A DNA stretch of 64,000 nt from Anastrepha obliqua. Lineage: Eukaryota; Arthropoda; Insecta; Diptera; Tephritidae. Positions 33,580-46,300 of this stretch are shown here, piece by piece; positions within the stretch are counted from its first letter, which is position 1, and every line of letters begins with the position of its first letter. The notes beneath the pieces were generated by a model. It made no database searches, was not told the DNA's origin, and saw nothing but the letters and a program-made list of their open reading frames with translations. The position numbers and the translations under genes were made by a program. The DNA lies in NCBI RefSeq assembly GCF_027943255.1, contig NC_072893.1:29596001-29660000 (forward strand). The letters are read 5' to 3'.

Positions 33580-34287
33580 GGGGGAAAACCGGTGAACGTG
33601 TGAAAATTAAGTGATTTTCATGAATTTTTTTATAAGTAGGGATGATCATTTGAGGATCGGACAAATTATAATTTATTTAATATATATTCAACTATACTGG
33701 CAGAAATTTTTATAAAAAAATATTAAAAATTACAATTGTTATTAATATTAATGCAATGACGTCATAAAAAACTGATGCACCCCGGTGGCCACGATACAGC
33801 GGTGAAAAATCATCTGATAGCAAAAAACCGAAAAAATTCTTAATCTGTACATCAATGGCTATCGTCGTACGTGGCGTTTTTTTTTTTTTTGGAGAAAATG
33901 GTGCAGGTTTGAAAACTGAGTTTGTGTTTTTACCCTTTTTTTTTGTTTTCGAAAGGTTTGAAAAAATATTAATTTTGGAATTTTTAAAAACGGCTATGTA
34001 CGACTGTAGCCAATGCATGCCTAAAGATTAAAAAAAAAAATTAAAATCGGTTCATAAGTCTTCAAGAAATCGAGGCCACCGTGTTCAGAAAAGTCGTTTT
34101 GAGAAAAACGCGTTTAAATTTTTCATTGGACGTTGTAACTCACTACCTGCACTTATTGTATTGGGTATAACTTCGTAAATTTTCAAAATTTTAAGTTAAA
34201 ATTCTTTTTACATATTTTCGAATATATCTACTTTAAGAAAATGCAAAAACAAAATCGATTTTTTTTAAATCACATTGATGTTCCCCC
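33580..34287 (+). mobile_element. Family H TTAA element, 708 bp
   Basis: It starts GGGGGAAAACCGGTGAAC and ends CATTGATGTTCCCCC, with TTAA exactly outside both ends (33576-33579, 34288-34291). Only about the first seven terminal bases match strictly. The interior has the same style as the other TTAA families (GAGAAAAACGCGTTTAAA, TTGTAACTCACTACC). It is non-coding. Confidence 0.7.
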
Positions 34288-34291
34288 TTAA

Positions 34292-34645
34292 ATAACAAGT
34301 AGTAGCAAAATATTGTACCCACTGTTTTTGGAATAATAAATTAACTACTTTATTACTTAAATTAGTAAATTTATTATAGATGTGCGAAAACATCTATTCT
34401 CAGGTAAATACTCTTTTCCTGGGTGATCCTTTTATTTAATCACCCTCTGATTTTATTTATAGGAGTTCTTCGTCTGCAAGCAGTAACGAAATATAAATAC
34501 GCAACTTATCAGCACAAGCTCACTGATAATGCGGTTTTTGGAATTCTATTTTATTACAAATTTTATAATTACTTACACTACTGAAGAATTTAGATGTACG
34601 CAAACTAAAATTCTTCAATAATTATAAGTTGTCTGAATGATGCTT
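34292..34645. other. Rabenosyn-5 3' flank
   Basis: AT-rich, probably including the 3' UTR of the minus-strand Rabenosyn gene. Nothing else is recognised. Confidence 0.35.
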
Positions 34646-36406
34646 TTATTGAGTCAGCTGTTGGTTTCTTTCCGCCTCCGGGTGAAAATCTCTAGATGCT
34701 CTCTGTCTCTCGTAGAACTCTCGCTGTAGCTCGCGTAAATTCAGTTCTAAAGTTTCCACCACTTCGAAATTCATTTCTTGACGCGCTTGCTTTATATACG
34801 CTTTTATAATATTTATTTGTTCTATAAGTGGATCTTCACTTTGCGATATATTGACAGGCTGCGCCGACCAATTATCCAATGAGCGCAAATCGGACTATAA
34901 AATAAAAACAAAAAATTATTATAGTGCTCAATATTTGTGTTATAAATACAAGTATACCCCATATGCATAATTGGTGCCATTGTTCGTCCTATTTTGAATG
35001 CCACTGACGTTACTTGCCAAAGCCTGTCGTTCGTATGCTTCCATTGCTTGTCTACGTTCAGTTTCGATCCGTTGTTCTGCTTCCATGCGTTTACGATCTT
35101 GAATTTTTCGTATGTCTTCCTCGGCAGGCAGTGGCGGTATCGAAAGCATTTTATCTTTGATTAGTTGAATGCACGATAGACGTATTGATTTTTTCAAAGC
35201 TTCCTCACGACTACCCTGTTGACAAGGCAGCGCTAATATACGTTTACTTCGCAAATCGATTGCTTCAGCCACTTGGCCAATTTTTCCACGCAATGCGCTT
35301 GCATCTGCCAGAGTGAAAATTGACTCTCCCTCGTAGAGACTGCCAACAATTTTCAAGTACATTTCAATGTCCGGTAGCACATCTTTGCGTAATTGTTGTA
35401 TGTCAGCATAAATTTGTGATACAAGCGGACGGTATGTTCGACTTTCGTGCATCTCTTGTCGAGCCTCTAAAAGCCAGAGACAATGATCACAGGAACGTAT
35501 GCTATTGCGATGTGGATTTGATGCATTTGCTTCGGCGGCACCTTGCGTTTGTTTTATCGTTTCGCTTTGTGACATAGCCAAACTGGCGAGTTGCACTTCG
35601 TTTTAAAGAGTTAAATATTTTAGGTATTTGAAGTGCAAAAAATCTAGAAAACTTACGTGCCGTATCTATTGATAGAAACTTGGAGCAGTCATTACACATA
35701 ATACTCCCGCAGAGACGACAGTGATGCTGACGGCGAGCAATGTGGAAATTTTTTGCGCAACTAGGACATAATTTTACAGAACTGCCATCCAACCATGTAA
35801 CAATCTGTGAATAAATAAAACCAATTTTAATATTCAATATGGAATCGTTGCCTAAATTTAGTAGCTTACATTCCGTTCGTGTTGCTTGCGCAACACTGGA
35901 TCCGTTGGCAAATTTGTTAGTAATTTATGTAAGCGTATGATCAATTTATTTGTTTCACTGGCATATCGCTCCAGCCGTGGATTTCTTACTGACTGAAAAT
36001 ACTCTAGATGATTACGTTCTGCACCAACCTCTTGGTGATCCATAAAATTGAAGACATTCGTTCTTGTACGTGCATTACTCAAGTTTAATGCTTTATTATT
36101 GGTACCATATGTGGCGCCTGCCACAACATTACCACCGCCTCCGGCAGCGCCGCTAATGGATGCATTCCTTTCCAAGCTTCTTGAGAGGTCAAAAGTCTCG
36201 TCAATATTGAGAATCTTATTTTTAGCTTTTGAAATAATATCTTTAAAAACAGACTTAAGCGCATCTTGTTGCTCTGCGTGCGACCTTTCGAAGTGCACAG
36301 TTAGAAATTCGGCCGACTTGAGGTCTTCTCGGCATATTGGACAAAGGAAGCCTTCCAAGATTTCGTCTGATTCATCATCGTCAGGTTCTCCGAATGGGTT
36401 GGACAT
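34646..36406 (-). CDS. Rbsn-5: Rabenosyn-5 (FYVE-domain Rab5 effector)
   Basis: Four exons on minus, 36406-35870, 35804-35657, 35595-34958 and 34894-34646, are all in phase and give 523 residues. An N-terminal C2H2 finger uses Cys22, Cys25, His38 and His43. A FYVE finger starts near residue 183 (WLDG), with CPSC (192-195), the lipid-binding RRQHHCR (203-209), CGSIMCNDC and a later CDHC pair. The middle helical region and the C-terminal coiled segment (LIEQINIIKAYIKQARQ, LELNLRELQ) match the Rab-binding domain of the family. Family knowledge: it binds PI3P and Rab5 on early endosomes and works with Vps45 in endosomal fusion. Met at 36406 is chosen because it begins the conserved SNPFGEPD; an upstream in-frame Met at 36466 would add 20 unconserved residues. 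Confidence 0.93.
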
Positions 36407-36598
36407 GCTTGCAAATACTGTTATTCTCTCTTTAACAAACACTGAATTTATTCTATGAAATTCCAATTGCTTTTAAGTTGTTATTTTAATGAATTCAAGT
36501 TCATGCCCTAAAAAATAAATTCGAAATAAAAGCGATATGTGGGCGTTTGATTTGCAAATCCCTAAACACTCAGCTGTTTTGTTTATTAATTAAAGAGT

Positions 36599-36606
36599 TA
36601 TCGATA
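36599..36606. promoter_or_regulatory. TATCGATA (DRE-type) motif upstream of Rabenosyn-5
   Basis: A perfect TATCGATA palindrome lies 193 bp upstream of the start codon, with a second ATCGATAT at about 36643-36651. DREF/BEAF-32 bind this word in Drosophila housekeeping promoters. The role here is inferred from position. Confidence 0.5.
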
Positions 36607-36659
36607 TATACCCATCGGGTGTATTTTTAGCTGTATCAGAAAAATCGATATCTACGATT

Positions 36660-38420
36660 TGACAACTGAGAAAGGCTGCTGTGCTCACATTTATGTTCAG
36701 TAATAGCCTGGAGAGATGGCGGCGTTCAGCGGGATTACCAGCGCAGTTAATTCTGATTAAAATTGACAGCCAGTTGTTACGCGGATTAGTGAACAGTTGA
36801 TTTGCTTATTGCATAGTTTTGTCAGTAAAAGATGGACTGCAGAAAACAAATATGGATGTTAGATGCCCTGGTACTGAAAAATAATAATTTATTTAAAATA
36901 ATCTTAAATTGCAATTTCCCAAACTTCAAATCAATTATTTTATTTCGAATGTGTTATTTGCAAACTAGCAATGCACCCAGTTGTTTTTAAAAGTTGTAAA
37001 AGTTTCATTATTTTTCATTCACAATAGATATTAACTGCCATTTTGCGGATATGTTACTATCGAAAAGTCCCCTAATCCGCCTAAATTATGAGAATTAAGT
37101 CGAGTTGTCAATCTGCACGGGCTGCACTTAATTCCTGAGATAATTCCGAAAATTTATCACCTAACATCGCTGACATAAGACTCCGACAAGACGGCGCAAT
37201 TTGGAATACAATTTGGAATGTACCATGTAACAGCTAATTTAAACAATGACTTTTCTCTCTGGGTGAATGGTCATACTTGTCGAGCTGGGTGGCAAAATGT
37301 GTAGAGGAGCCAAGGGGATAGGCGAAATCGAGTTATATTATGTCAATTCGCAAAAAACCCAGGGTGGAAAGTCACCGTATAAATTGGCTCCAACTCATAG
37401 CCACGACGGACATATGTCAGATATCATATTCCAAAAATAAATTTTATGAAATTATCTACCAGGTTATCATAAAAAAAGTGCGTGTAGCGTAGTATACATA
37501 ACAGAAGTGAAACTTTCAAGGCAGACAATGAAAGAGGGAGAGACCCGAGAGACAATGAGAGAGAAAGAGAGAAAGAATATATAACTAAATAAATTCACAA
37601 CATTTGCAGAGAATACAAATAGACGAAATTTACAAAAACCGGAGAAGGGTCGACCGGTGTAGGTAAACGCCGGACACAAACCGTGGCAACAACGCGCCCT
37701 ACTCCGAGCGTTTATCACCCGCACAAGCGTAGCAATTCCAGACCCGCAACAACGCCACAAATTACTGCAAGGCAATACCAATAAATCCGACAACGAAATA
37801 GATAGCACTTTATAGTACGCACAAGAACTAGCCGGGAAACGGAAATAGGCGCCAAAAAGTAGGCATAAAAAAATGCAAAAAAAATTCGGCCAAAAAAACG
37901 CCCCAAACAGTAGGCACCAAAGAAATATAACGCCAAAAAGTAGGAACGAAAAATATATTTCCTACAAGTTTGCACCAACAACCAAGCGCCGAAAAGTAGG
38001 CAGTGTTATATCTCACTATTAGCAACCACAAGGAAAAACTCAGGAAAAATAGCCTAAAGTGTATCTAAGATATACATAAGGTATAGGCTCTCTCTCTCTC
38101 CTCTTTCTCTACGTCATATCTTTTTCTCTCTCGCGGAATGAAAATGCCCAAAACGTTGCATGGCCTTGAAATTTTACTCTCCGTTCTCGCTCGTCCATGG
38201 ACGCCTAAGAAATTTCACTTTAAAAAGCACCAGATATATTAGATATATATTATAGAGCCGTTGAGTCTCACTTTCAGCATTTTTGACGCTTGCAAATAAT
38301 TCTCTTTTTTAGAAGTATGAAATTTAGAAATTAAAGATTTTTACTGTAAGGAACTTAAGCAGTTTCAGACAGCGTTCCTTGTGCTTATATTCGATTTTCG
38401 TCAAATTCTTTGGTCACATC
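36660..38420. other. Intergenic DNA with GA/CT tracts and short repeats
   Basis: No gene is supported; the minus-strand frames 37467-38031 are Cys/Phe-rich products of simple sequence. A GAGA-rich stretch is at 37528-37580 and a CTCTCT-rich one at 38087-38135. Four copies of the motif CGCCAAAAAGTAGGCA lie in 37850-38002. Confidence 0.4.
37850..38002 (+). repeat. Four spaced copies of CGCCAAAAAGTAGGCA
   Basis: Copies are at 37850-37865 (exact), about 37900-37916 (CCCCAAACAGTAGGCA), 37931-37946 (CGCCAAAAAGTAGGAA) and 37987-38002 (CGCCGAAAAGTAGGCA). Spacing is irregular (about 50, 31 and 56 bp). Confidence 0.6.
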
Positions 38421-38646
38421 CAAGGCGAATTCATTACAAGTGACAGCAAACACATATAAGTAAAACCCTACATGTATTTGTTGTTGCGTTTGGTCCAACC
38501 ATCACGTCAAAATCAGCAAGCAAATGTAAACATACGAATGTAAACATACCAATACATACAAATAAAGCATATCATTTTGACGTAAGCCATACCTACGGTG
38601 AAAAATTCAGCTGGGTGAATGCTGTCACCTTAATAAATCCACCTTG
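38421..38646 (+). mobile_element. hAT-like miniature element, copy 1 (226 bp)
   Basis: The ends are CAAGGCGAATTCATTACAAG and, read from the right, CAAGGTGGATTTATTAAGGT. Both flanks carry the same 8 bp, GTCACATC (38413-38420, 38647-38654). The body (TTGTTGCGTTTGGTCCAACC, AAACATACGAATGTAAACAT) is nearly identical to 62029-62190. An 8-bp duplication and CAAGG ends fit hAT-type transposition. It is non-coding. Confidence 0.85.
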
Positions 38647-38654
38647 GTCACATC

Positions 38655-40327
38655 TTAACTCCTGTCCACTTGTTTTAAAATTTATTTTTTATGTACATAC
38701 GAAATTTGCATGTCCTTCGGGAAAATGACTTGAACATTTTAAAACCCATTAACCTCATTAAAAACTTTGAAATTGTTTTTTATATCTGTTTAAACTTTTT
38801 ATGACATTTGTACGCTCTCTGGTGAAAGACCTTGTAATGCTGGCAAACTTGCCAAAAACAAAATCATTGCTGACCAATTGAGAGAACCGTTCGACCTTAC
38901 TGTAATTTCATCATGCAAACGCGAACACAAAATTTGTAAAAATTTATAAATCCGATAAAAGCTCAATGTTGTACTAACGTACTCCCTGAATTTCTTGTTT
39001 TTTAATTAGTACATATTTTAAAACCAGTTTGTCGCTGTGTTTGATTGCTTAAATTGCAACTGTCTTTAATCAGCTGTTTTCTTGCTAGTACATTGTAAAA
39101 TTTTCAACAGGAATGGGTAACTTTAAGTCAACTGGTATGTTGTACTCTCAATCTTTGCTTATAGGAACGGCAAAATCTGATAATATGTGATAATTTTCAA
39201 TAAATATCAGGTTGCCGAACAGACAAATAAGTGTATATATATATGTATAATTGTCGGTGTACAGCTTTATAAATTTGTACAATGATCTACATATAAATGT
39301 ACGCTGTCGATTTAATCAACGGACAAGTACTCATTACAAAGTAAAGATATTTTTTTAAGAAAAATTACATTTTTTCTTACTTATTCGTTCCTTATTCTGT
39401 ATTGCCTATTAAGCACAAATTTTTATTTGCTTTTTCTGTAGTTTTTTTTTTAATTTAAAAATTTATTTAATTTTTTACACTAAGTATTTGAATAAGTAAA
39501 TTTTGTTCATCACTAACGAGAATTTGTCAATATCGCCTACTGTGAACGATTCATTTTAGTCACGGACTTTCTTTTTCTTCTATTCGGATGGTTGATTAAA
39601 ATCTTGTCCGTAATAAAAGTGGTTTTAAAAAGTATTTTTATAAAGTTTATCTCATTTTTTATAGTTTGCTAAAAAAGGGAGTCCCTTATCAAAAATGCAT
39701 GATCGGTGATTTGTTTAGTTAGAAACTAAAACTGAAATTTATTATGCTGTTTGGAAAGACAAACATACATAATATTGTACGAATACGAGAGGTGGGGTAT
39801 TTGAAACACGAAAAGGGGTTGGAGAGGCAAAGTGTAATAATTATGTTCAGTGCTTTGTGGAGCAGTTCTTGAATATATTTGCGATTTTGAAGCACAAATG
39901 TCTGTAATGTCATTGTAAATAGATACCAAAATTAGGTTCAATATCCATTTTGGGTCTTGGCCACATCGACATCGAGGTAAATTACTAATTTGATAGCTAA
40001 TAGTACAAATTTATGTATACCCATATATGTATATATGCATTTGTGAATGTTTAGCTAGTTTTACGTAGTACATACATAGCTGTAGTGTATTTGCACTTTA
40101 AAATATATATTTATTGTTTGTTATTAAATTTTCTTCTAGAAAAACAAAACTTATTCGCAAATGTTCAGAACGACGTCTACGCAAAAACAAAAAACAGCAA
40201 CTAATCACACTCATTGGTGACCACTATAAAATTGATAAGAATTACATTTCAGAAGCTAAGTTGATATCTTAAGCCAAACAAGGCAGGCAGAACCACTGCC
40301 TATCAATAAACATTTTTTATATACTAA
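38655..40327. other. Intergenic DNA and probable FHIP 5' UTR
   Basis: There is no further gene. A splice acceptor TTTTCTTCTAG at about 40129-40139 could begin the 5' UTR exon that contains the FHIP start codon, implying an upstream non-coding exon and promoter in this interval. No core promoter motif is decisive. Confidence 0.35.
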
Positions 40328-43300
40328 ATGAGTTGGCTTCGCTCTAGTCCGCTGCGGCAGAGCCTAACACGCAGCAGCGGAAATAGCGCACCATTTTTCG
40401 CCTCTTTAAATAGAGACAATAATACAGGCAGTTCTAGCACAGCAAATGCCTTAAGACAAAGGCCGATCGATGCCGCCATGGACTGTGATCCTCGAGCCTG
40501 TTATGATAGCTTTTGCAAGCATTGGCAACAGGCCTACGATATCATACAACGGTCTGAGCCACCGCAACGACCACCATCACACGATGATGTCTTAGGCGTG
40601 GTGTCCCATCTAGATTTTATGGTGACACTACTGTTAGTAGAACTACATCACTGCAACAAAGTGTCAATACCTACCGCAGATGCCGCACCACCACCTGCGC
40701 CATGCTTAGAATATATGCTCAGTGAAAACCTGCTTGATAAGCTATACGAATGGGGATGTACAACGGGACGGTACGCCAATGCCGTGCGACTTGAACAATT
40801 GAAGTTATATGAACTACTTGTTAGCCACTCTCGACACCAACTACTCTGTCACGAGCCATTCCTGCGGCCGCTTTTGAAGATACTCGCATCTAGCCAGGGG
40901 GAAATCTTTCCGCCAGATTTGGAGAAGCGCTTAGTTATATTATTGAATCAACTGTGCGTGGTTTTAATGCAAAATGTGCATCTGCTCGATTTGTTTTTCT
41001 TTTCGGCGGCACAGGAACAACACAAACAAACGTCCAGTGGTTACGGCGAAGAGCTGCAACGTAGTAGCAGTAGCAGTTCCAGCACTAAGTAATTAAATAT
41101 TTTATCCTTTTTTTTTGAACATATTTCAATTACTTATTTCTTTCAGTTTCATTATTTTTTCGCTACTTATACCGTATGTGCATCGAGAAGGTAGCGTCGG
41201 CCACCAAGCCAGAGATGCTCTGCTGCTCTGTATGGCGTTGTCGCAAAAAAATTCAAATGTCGGCACATATATTGCACAATATTCATCAATGTGCCCGCTA
41301 TTGGTAACCGGCTTAGGCGGTTTATATTCGCGCCTGCCCAACTCCATTGAAATAACATCGGTTGACTGGCATCGCATAACACCGGACGACGTAACAGAAA
41401 TTCCCGAACTAACTTTGTTCATGAATGCGTTGGAGTTCTGCAATGCCGTGGTGCAGGTGGCTCACGAAATGATCAAAAGTCAGTTGTTAGATTTTCTTTA
41501 CCAGGGCTTTATTGTGCCGGTGTTGGGGCCGGCAGTATTACAGGTAAGAATATCCGACCACTCCGTTTGGTCTGTACATTTGTGGAATTGTCTTCGATTT
41601 GTCTGTGGTGTTGGTTCATCAATAATATAATTATCTTTAATGTATGCTAGGTAAACGATTTTAATTTTTATCTATGGTTTGTGGCTATTTTATTCTGGCA
41701 ATGAGCTAATATCTGTGAAGCGTTCTGCGCACGTAGGTATAAGCATGAAAGTTGCAGAAATACATATGCAAAGATATGGACACATTTACAATACAGACTA
41801 CAATTTAACTCGTGAAGGCTCGAAGCTAAAATTTTCAGCACCGTTTCTGGTGAATTTTTTGTATGACTCACAGAGATAAATAAATTTATAGAGTAATAAA
41901 TAATAATAAAACTGTTAAGTTAGGGTTACATTTTATTATCTGCCCTACGAATAATAATAAAACTGTCTATATGTGTATCACCGCCTGAATCCGTTTGTTA
42001 CATGTGAAAATGAATAGGCGAACCATGATTTGATATTTTTATTTTTTCGAATATGGCTTCTTTGTAGAGCGAATTTTCAATTTTATTATTTATTTTATAC
42101 ATTCCAATTTCATTGCTTGCATTTAATTTGTATATTGACTTTATTTTGCTAACTCTTCTCCGTGTTTAATTTGTATTTAATTTACCCACCTTATTTCAAT
42201 CAACACCGAGCGAAAAATCGAAACAATTCATTAATAATTTTTACAGACATTGAAAGGCAAACATTTCCAGACAAACGTTGAATCACAAATATCAGCAATG
42301 TCCTATTTGGATTTAATTTTGCGATCCATAACTGAGCCTGGTTTGTTGCGCGCATTTGTCAAATTCCTTTTGGACACCGAAAAGTTCGACGGCGAACGTA
42401 TATTGGACACATTAATCGACCGTCTGGGCTCCACGGACGCAAATCTATGTATGGTAACAATGGCATTGTTCGACACATTACTTTCGCTACACTGCGAAGA
42501 TCTGATGCTGGAGCTGTTGCTGAAGTACATACTGCCGGGGAAACATGTGCCTATTTCACATCGACACAAAATCAACCGAATAGACCCGTACATAAACACG
42601 GCCGAATTCTTTTTAGATCTTACGCCAGACGCCATGAAACGCGCAAGAGAATTAACCAAGCACAAATCACTCGGTGACACAGTGACGACACAGCCATCCC
42701 ACCCAGCCCTACCCTCACCAACGTCGACCATGAGTAAAACCATTGGCGCCAATTGGAATTACTATGGTTTGCATACTGGCAATAGCCTCTACGCCAACTT
42801 CCATGCGTATCTATTTGAGGCGCATTGCCGCATCACACAATGTAAGAACGCCTGTTCCAAATGGGCCAACACATACAAATACCAAAAGTGGCCGACAAGA
42901 AATGCACGCGCACAGCACGCACAACTACTGGAGATGGTAAAACAGTTTTTCAACGAATTTAGTGTAAATGCATTGTCTGATGCAACGCACGCATTTGAAA
43001 GTTCTAATGGCGTTACAAACGCCAGAGTTATAATGGAAAAAACACAACCTGACAGTCTGCAGTCCATTGGCGAATCAAGTGGTTATGAGTCGTTCAAGTG
43101 GCGGCCAGTCGACGAGGATGGCGGTGAGTGTAATGACTCTGCCGCCAATACCGCAATGCATTTGGCAATATCAAGTGCTGCCGAGGCTAGTGAGCTGGAC
43201 AATAGTGGAAGCAGCAGCAATAGCAATAGTTTGACTGGAAAGCAATACAGAAAAGAAGTATGGCGCGTCTCAAGCAACACGAATGATATAGTACTCACGG

Positions 43301-46300
43301 ATTTGGATTTTTCGGAAGATCTATTCGCGCAAGGGACAGTAAGTTTGGGTAAGTGCACAAAATGATCGCTAAATGCTCGCATCGTCTAAACATTTGAACT
43401 TTTTAGGTCCCTTCTTGAATGCTATATGGGGTAAACTGCAAACGTTCACCAGCAACAGCCTATACGTAAATTTGCATCTTACCGGCTTGATTACGCGCCT
43501 CGCCTGCTACCCGCTTCCACTTGTGCACTCGATTCTATTGCGACCGGACATAGTAATCACTTCGGACACACCGTCTTTCCATCAAATGTTACGCATACTT
43601 AAGCAACAAATCGATGCGGAATTGCCCATGTGTGAGGATTCGCTTGAAATTGTCGATGTGGCGCGCTCTTATCTCATTGACCGCGAATTCCGTTTGATAA
43701 ATGCACGCAAGGCGACAGATAACTCGCCAGTGCATATTGCCAAAAACGCGCTGCCGCAGCAACAGAAACATTTCAGCCAACAAACGACATTCGGCAACAT
43801 ATCGTCAGCAACGCCAATACAAGCGACACCCTCCTCGTCGTACGATCCCTTCAAACGGAACGACAATAAGCGCAAAAGCATCAGCAAGTCCATAACTAGT
43901 ATGTTTAGTCGCAAAGCTAGCGGTAAGTTGTAAACGCCCACATAATCAGAAGCCATTTACACACATAACTAAAACACATCGCAAAGTTGTCCACGTCTCA
44001 ATTGAATTAATTAGCAGCGCAATTACTTTTCGTTGGTGGGCATTTTAAAGTTTTTTTTTATTATTTACTTTGTTGGGTTGTGGATCATAACTTGTTGGGT
44101 TTTTTTTCATCATTTTCATTTAAATATTTATTATTATTGTTTAATCCCGATCCATTTGACACCTAAAAATTAAACGAAAATTTCGAATGCTTCACTGCGG
44201 CTTTGTAACTCATTTGATAGTTAATTTTAATGTGCATTTTTTACACATACATACATATCTCACTTTCAAATACTACAAACGGGTCTTGACGAAATTCTCA
44301 GTAAAGGCGTTAAGGGGTGTGTGAGTACTAAATATAATTTAAAAATGCTTATTAACGCTCTAATCTAACTGCGGTTGATTTTAGTTGAGAGCTGAATTGT
44401 TTTTCAAGTAATTTATTCTTAAATATTTGTTTTGCTTTTTACTCACTACTCATCCACACTTCTACTGCGGATCTGGTAGAGACCCTAACTATGTACTATG
44501 TATATGTGTGGCATTTTATATATAAGAAAATACAAAAATAATGGTATACTAGTTACTTACTTTTATTATTTCTTGTATTTTCTGAATTCCTAGCTTCATC
44601 TGGCTTATCACAAATTTACGCATTCTTCACCGGTAAATATTTCACAAAAAAGATAGTGATTTATCTATAATGCATACTATGTATTCGTTCGAAATATTGC
44701 TCTTTTCATTTTTGCTTACTTTTATGTATATATATGTATATATAATATGTATGTGTGCTGCGTAGAATTTGTACAGTTCTGTTTGTAGTATGTGTGTATG
44801 AGTTGTATTGGGCACTTGCTTATTGATTGTTTGTAAAAATGTATATATAAAAAAAATGCATTGATGAGGCCAAAATTAAAAAGAAATTTAGTCGATAGCC
44901 CTGGTAGCTAGTGCTGTAAATATGTTACTTATAATTTTAATTATAATTTAATAAATAAATAATAATAATAAAAAGAAATTTAAATAAAAAAATTCTAATG
45001 AAATATGTTAGGAGGCTGAGCACCCCAAAAAAGTACAGAGCACATTAAACTTTATTCATTACTGTCTAATAAATATTTAAATATCCGAAGCTATTGAGGT
45101 TAATCATAGCTTTTTTTCAACATTTTGGCAAAAATTGTCCAATTAAGGGGTAGTCAGTTGCCTTATTTTACAAAAATAAAAACATAACATTAAGGGGGGA
45201 AGCTGGTCTAGAGCGCAAAAAATGGGCATATTTTATGAATTTATTTTGACTCAACAAAGGAATCAATCGAAAATCTGTGAAATAGGTTTAATAATATAGC
45301 TTTCATGGTACAAATACAAAATTTTTCGTCTGAATTAATTTCAAAATGGCCGCTGTTCAGCAGTTCTCCTAAGGCGCCTTTTTTTCTAGTGGGTCCATTG
45401 CCGAAGACGTAAACTCCTTAATTTTTGTCCTAGATCAAAAAATAAAATTTTTTTAGTTTCTATATAACAACAGAAAGAGACGTACGTGGGATTTTTTCGA
45501 TATTTTGTTTTTTCGCGAAATGGTGCACGTTTGAACAAAAAGTTACAATTTTCACTATAAAGAACGGCATAAAATTGTTGATTAAAAAAAAAAACTATGT
45601 AATATAAATAAAAAATCCTACGTACGTCTCAGGAAAAAGGTATTTCGAATGTATTGTCAAAATTTCGTAAGAATCGGTAAAGATTTGTTCGAGTTATGTC
45701 TTCGGCCAGTTTAAAAAAAGTGATTTCGAGAAAAACGCGTTTAAAGTTGTAAATAGCGTTCGGGGCATACCTGCGAGGCACTGCCGTCGAATGAAAAATT
45801 TGGGCATTTAGACATTTTTGCTGGCATCCCTCATTTGGTATATTATTTCTAAGACCCTAAAGCACCTTTTAAGACAAAAAAAATTTTTCGATTTTTTCAA
45901 AATTCTAGACCAGCTTCCCCCCTTAATACATCGTGTTTCGAGTTAACTTTAGTAACATTTCAAAAAAAAAATTATAATTGTAAAAGTTATCGCTGTTTTG
46001 TGGAGCCCGTGTCTCCAGAAGTCCCTTGCGGTGCTCATCACAAGTCCTTGGTGATTCATCTAAAATCAGTCGGACAAGAGAAATTAGTTTTATTAATATA
46101 TAATATTGTGCCTGATCGAAGCCTTTCCAAATTTGACAATATAGCGGGCACAGGAAATATTTTTCAGATTTTCGAGGTAAAAAACCGACAGTTAATTGTT
46201 AAAAAAAATCGAAATTTAAAAAAAAAATCGTTTTTCAAAAGCAGTATAAATTTTATTGAAATCTACCAAGCGGTTTTTAAGTTACAGAGATCGCCAATTC

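Noticed and set aside
36048..36458. 136-codon plus-strand frame
   Set aside because: Antisense shadow of Rabenosyn-5 exon 1.
36404..36466. Upstream in-frame Met at 36466 as the Rabenosyn-5 start
   Set aside because: The extra 20 residues look like translated 5' UTR; the conserved protein begins at SNPF after the Met at 36406.
37467..38031. Overlapping minus-strand frames rich in Cys and Phe
   Set aside because: They overlap simple repeats and the CGCCAAAAAGTAGGCA cluster; no family resemblance.
42303..42752. 149-codon minus-strand frame
   Set aside because: Antisense shadow of FHIP exon 3.
43339..43344. GTAAGT at 43339 as the FHIP exon-3 donor
   Set aside because: Using it would break the frame into the next exon; the donor at 43349 keeps the conserved GPFLNAIW in phase.
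44309..44330. Another TTAAGGGG element start
   Set aside because: No complementary end with TTAA exists downstream.
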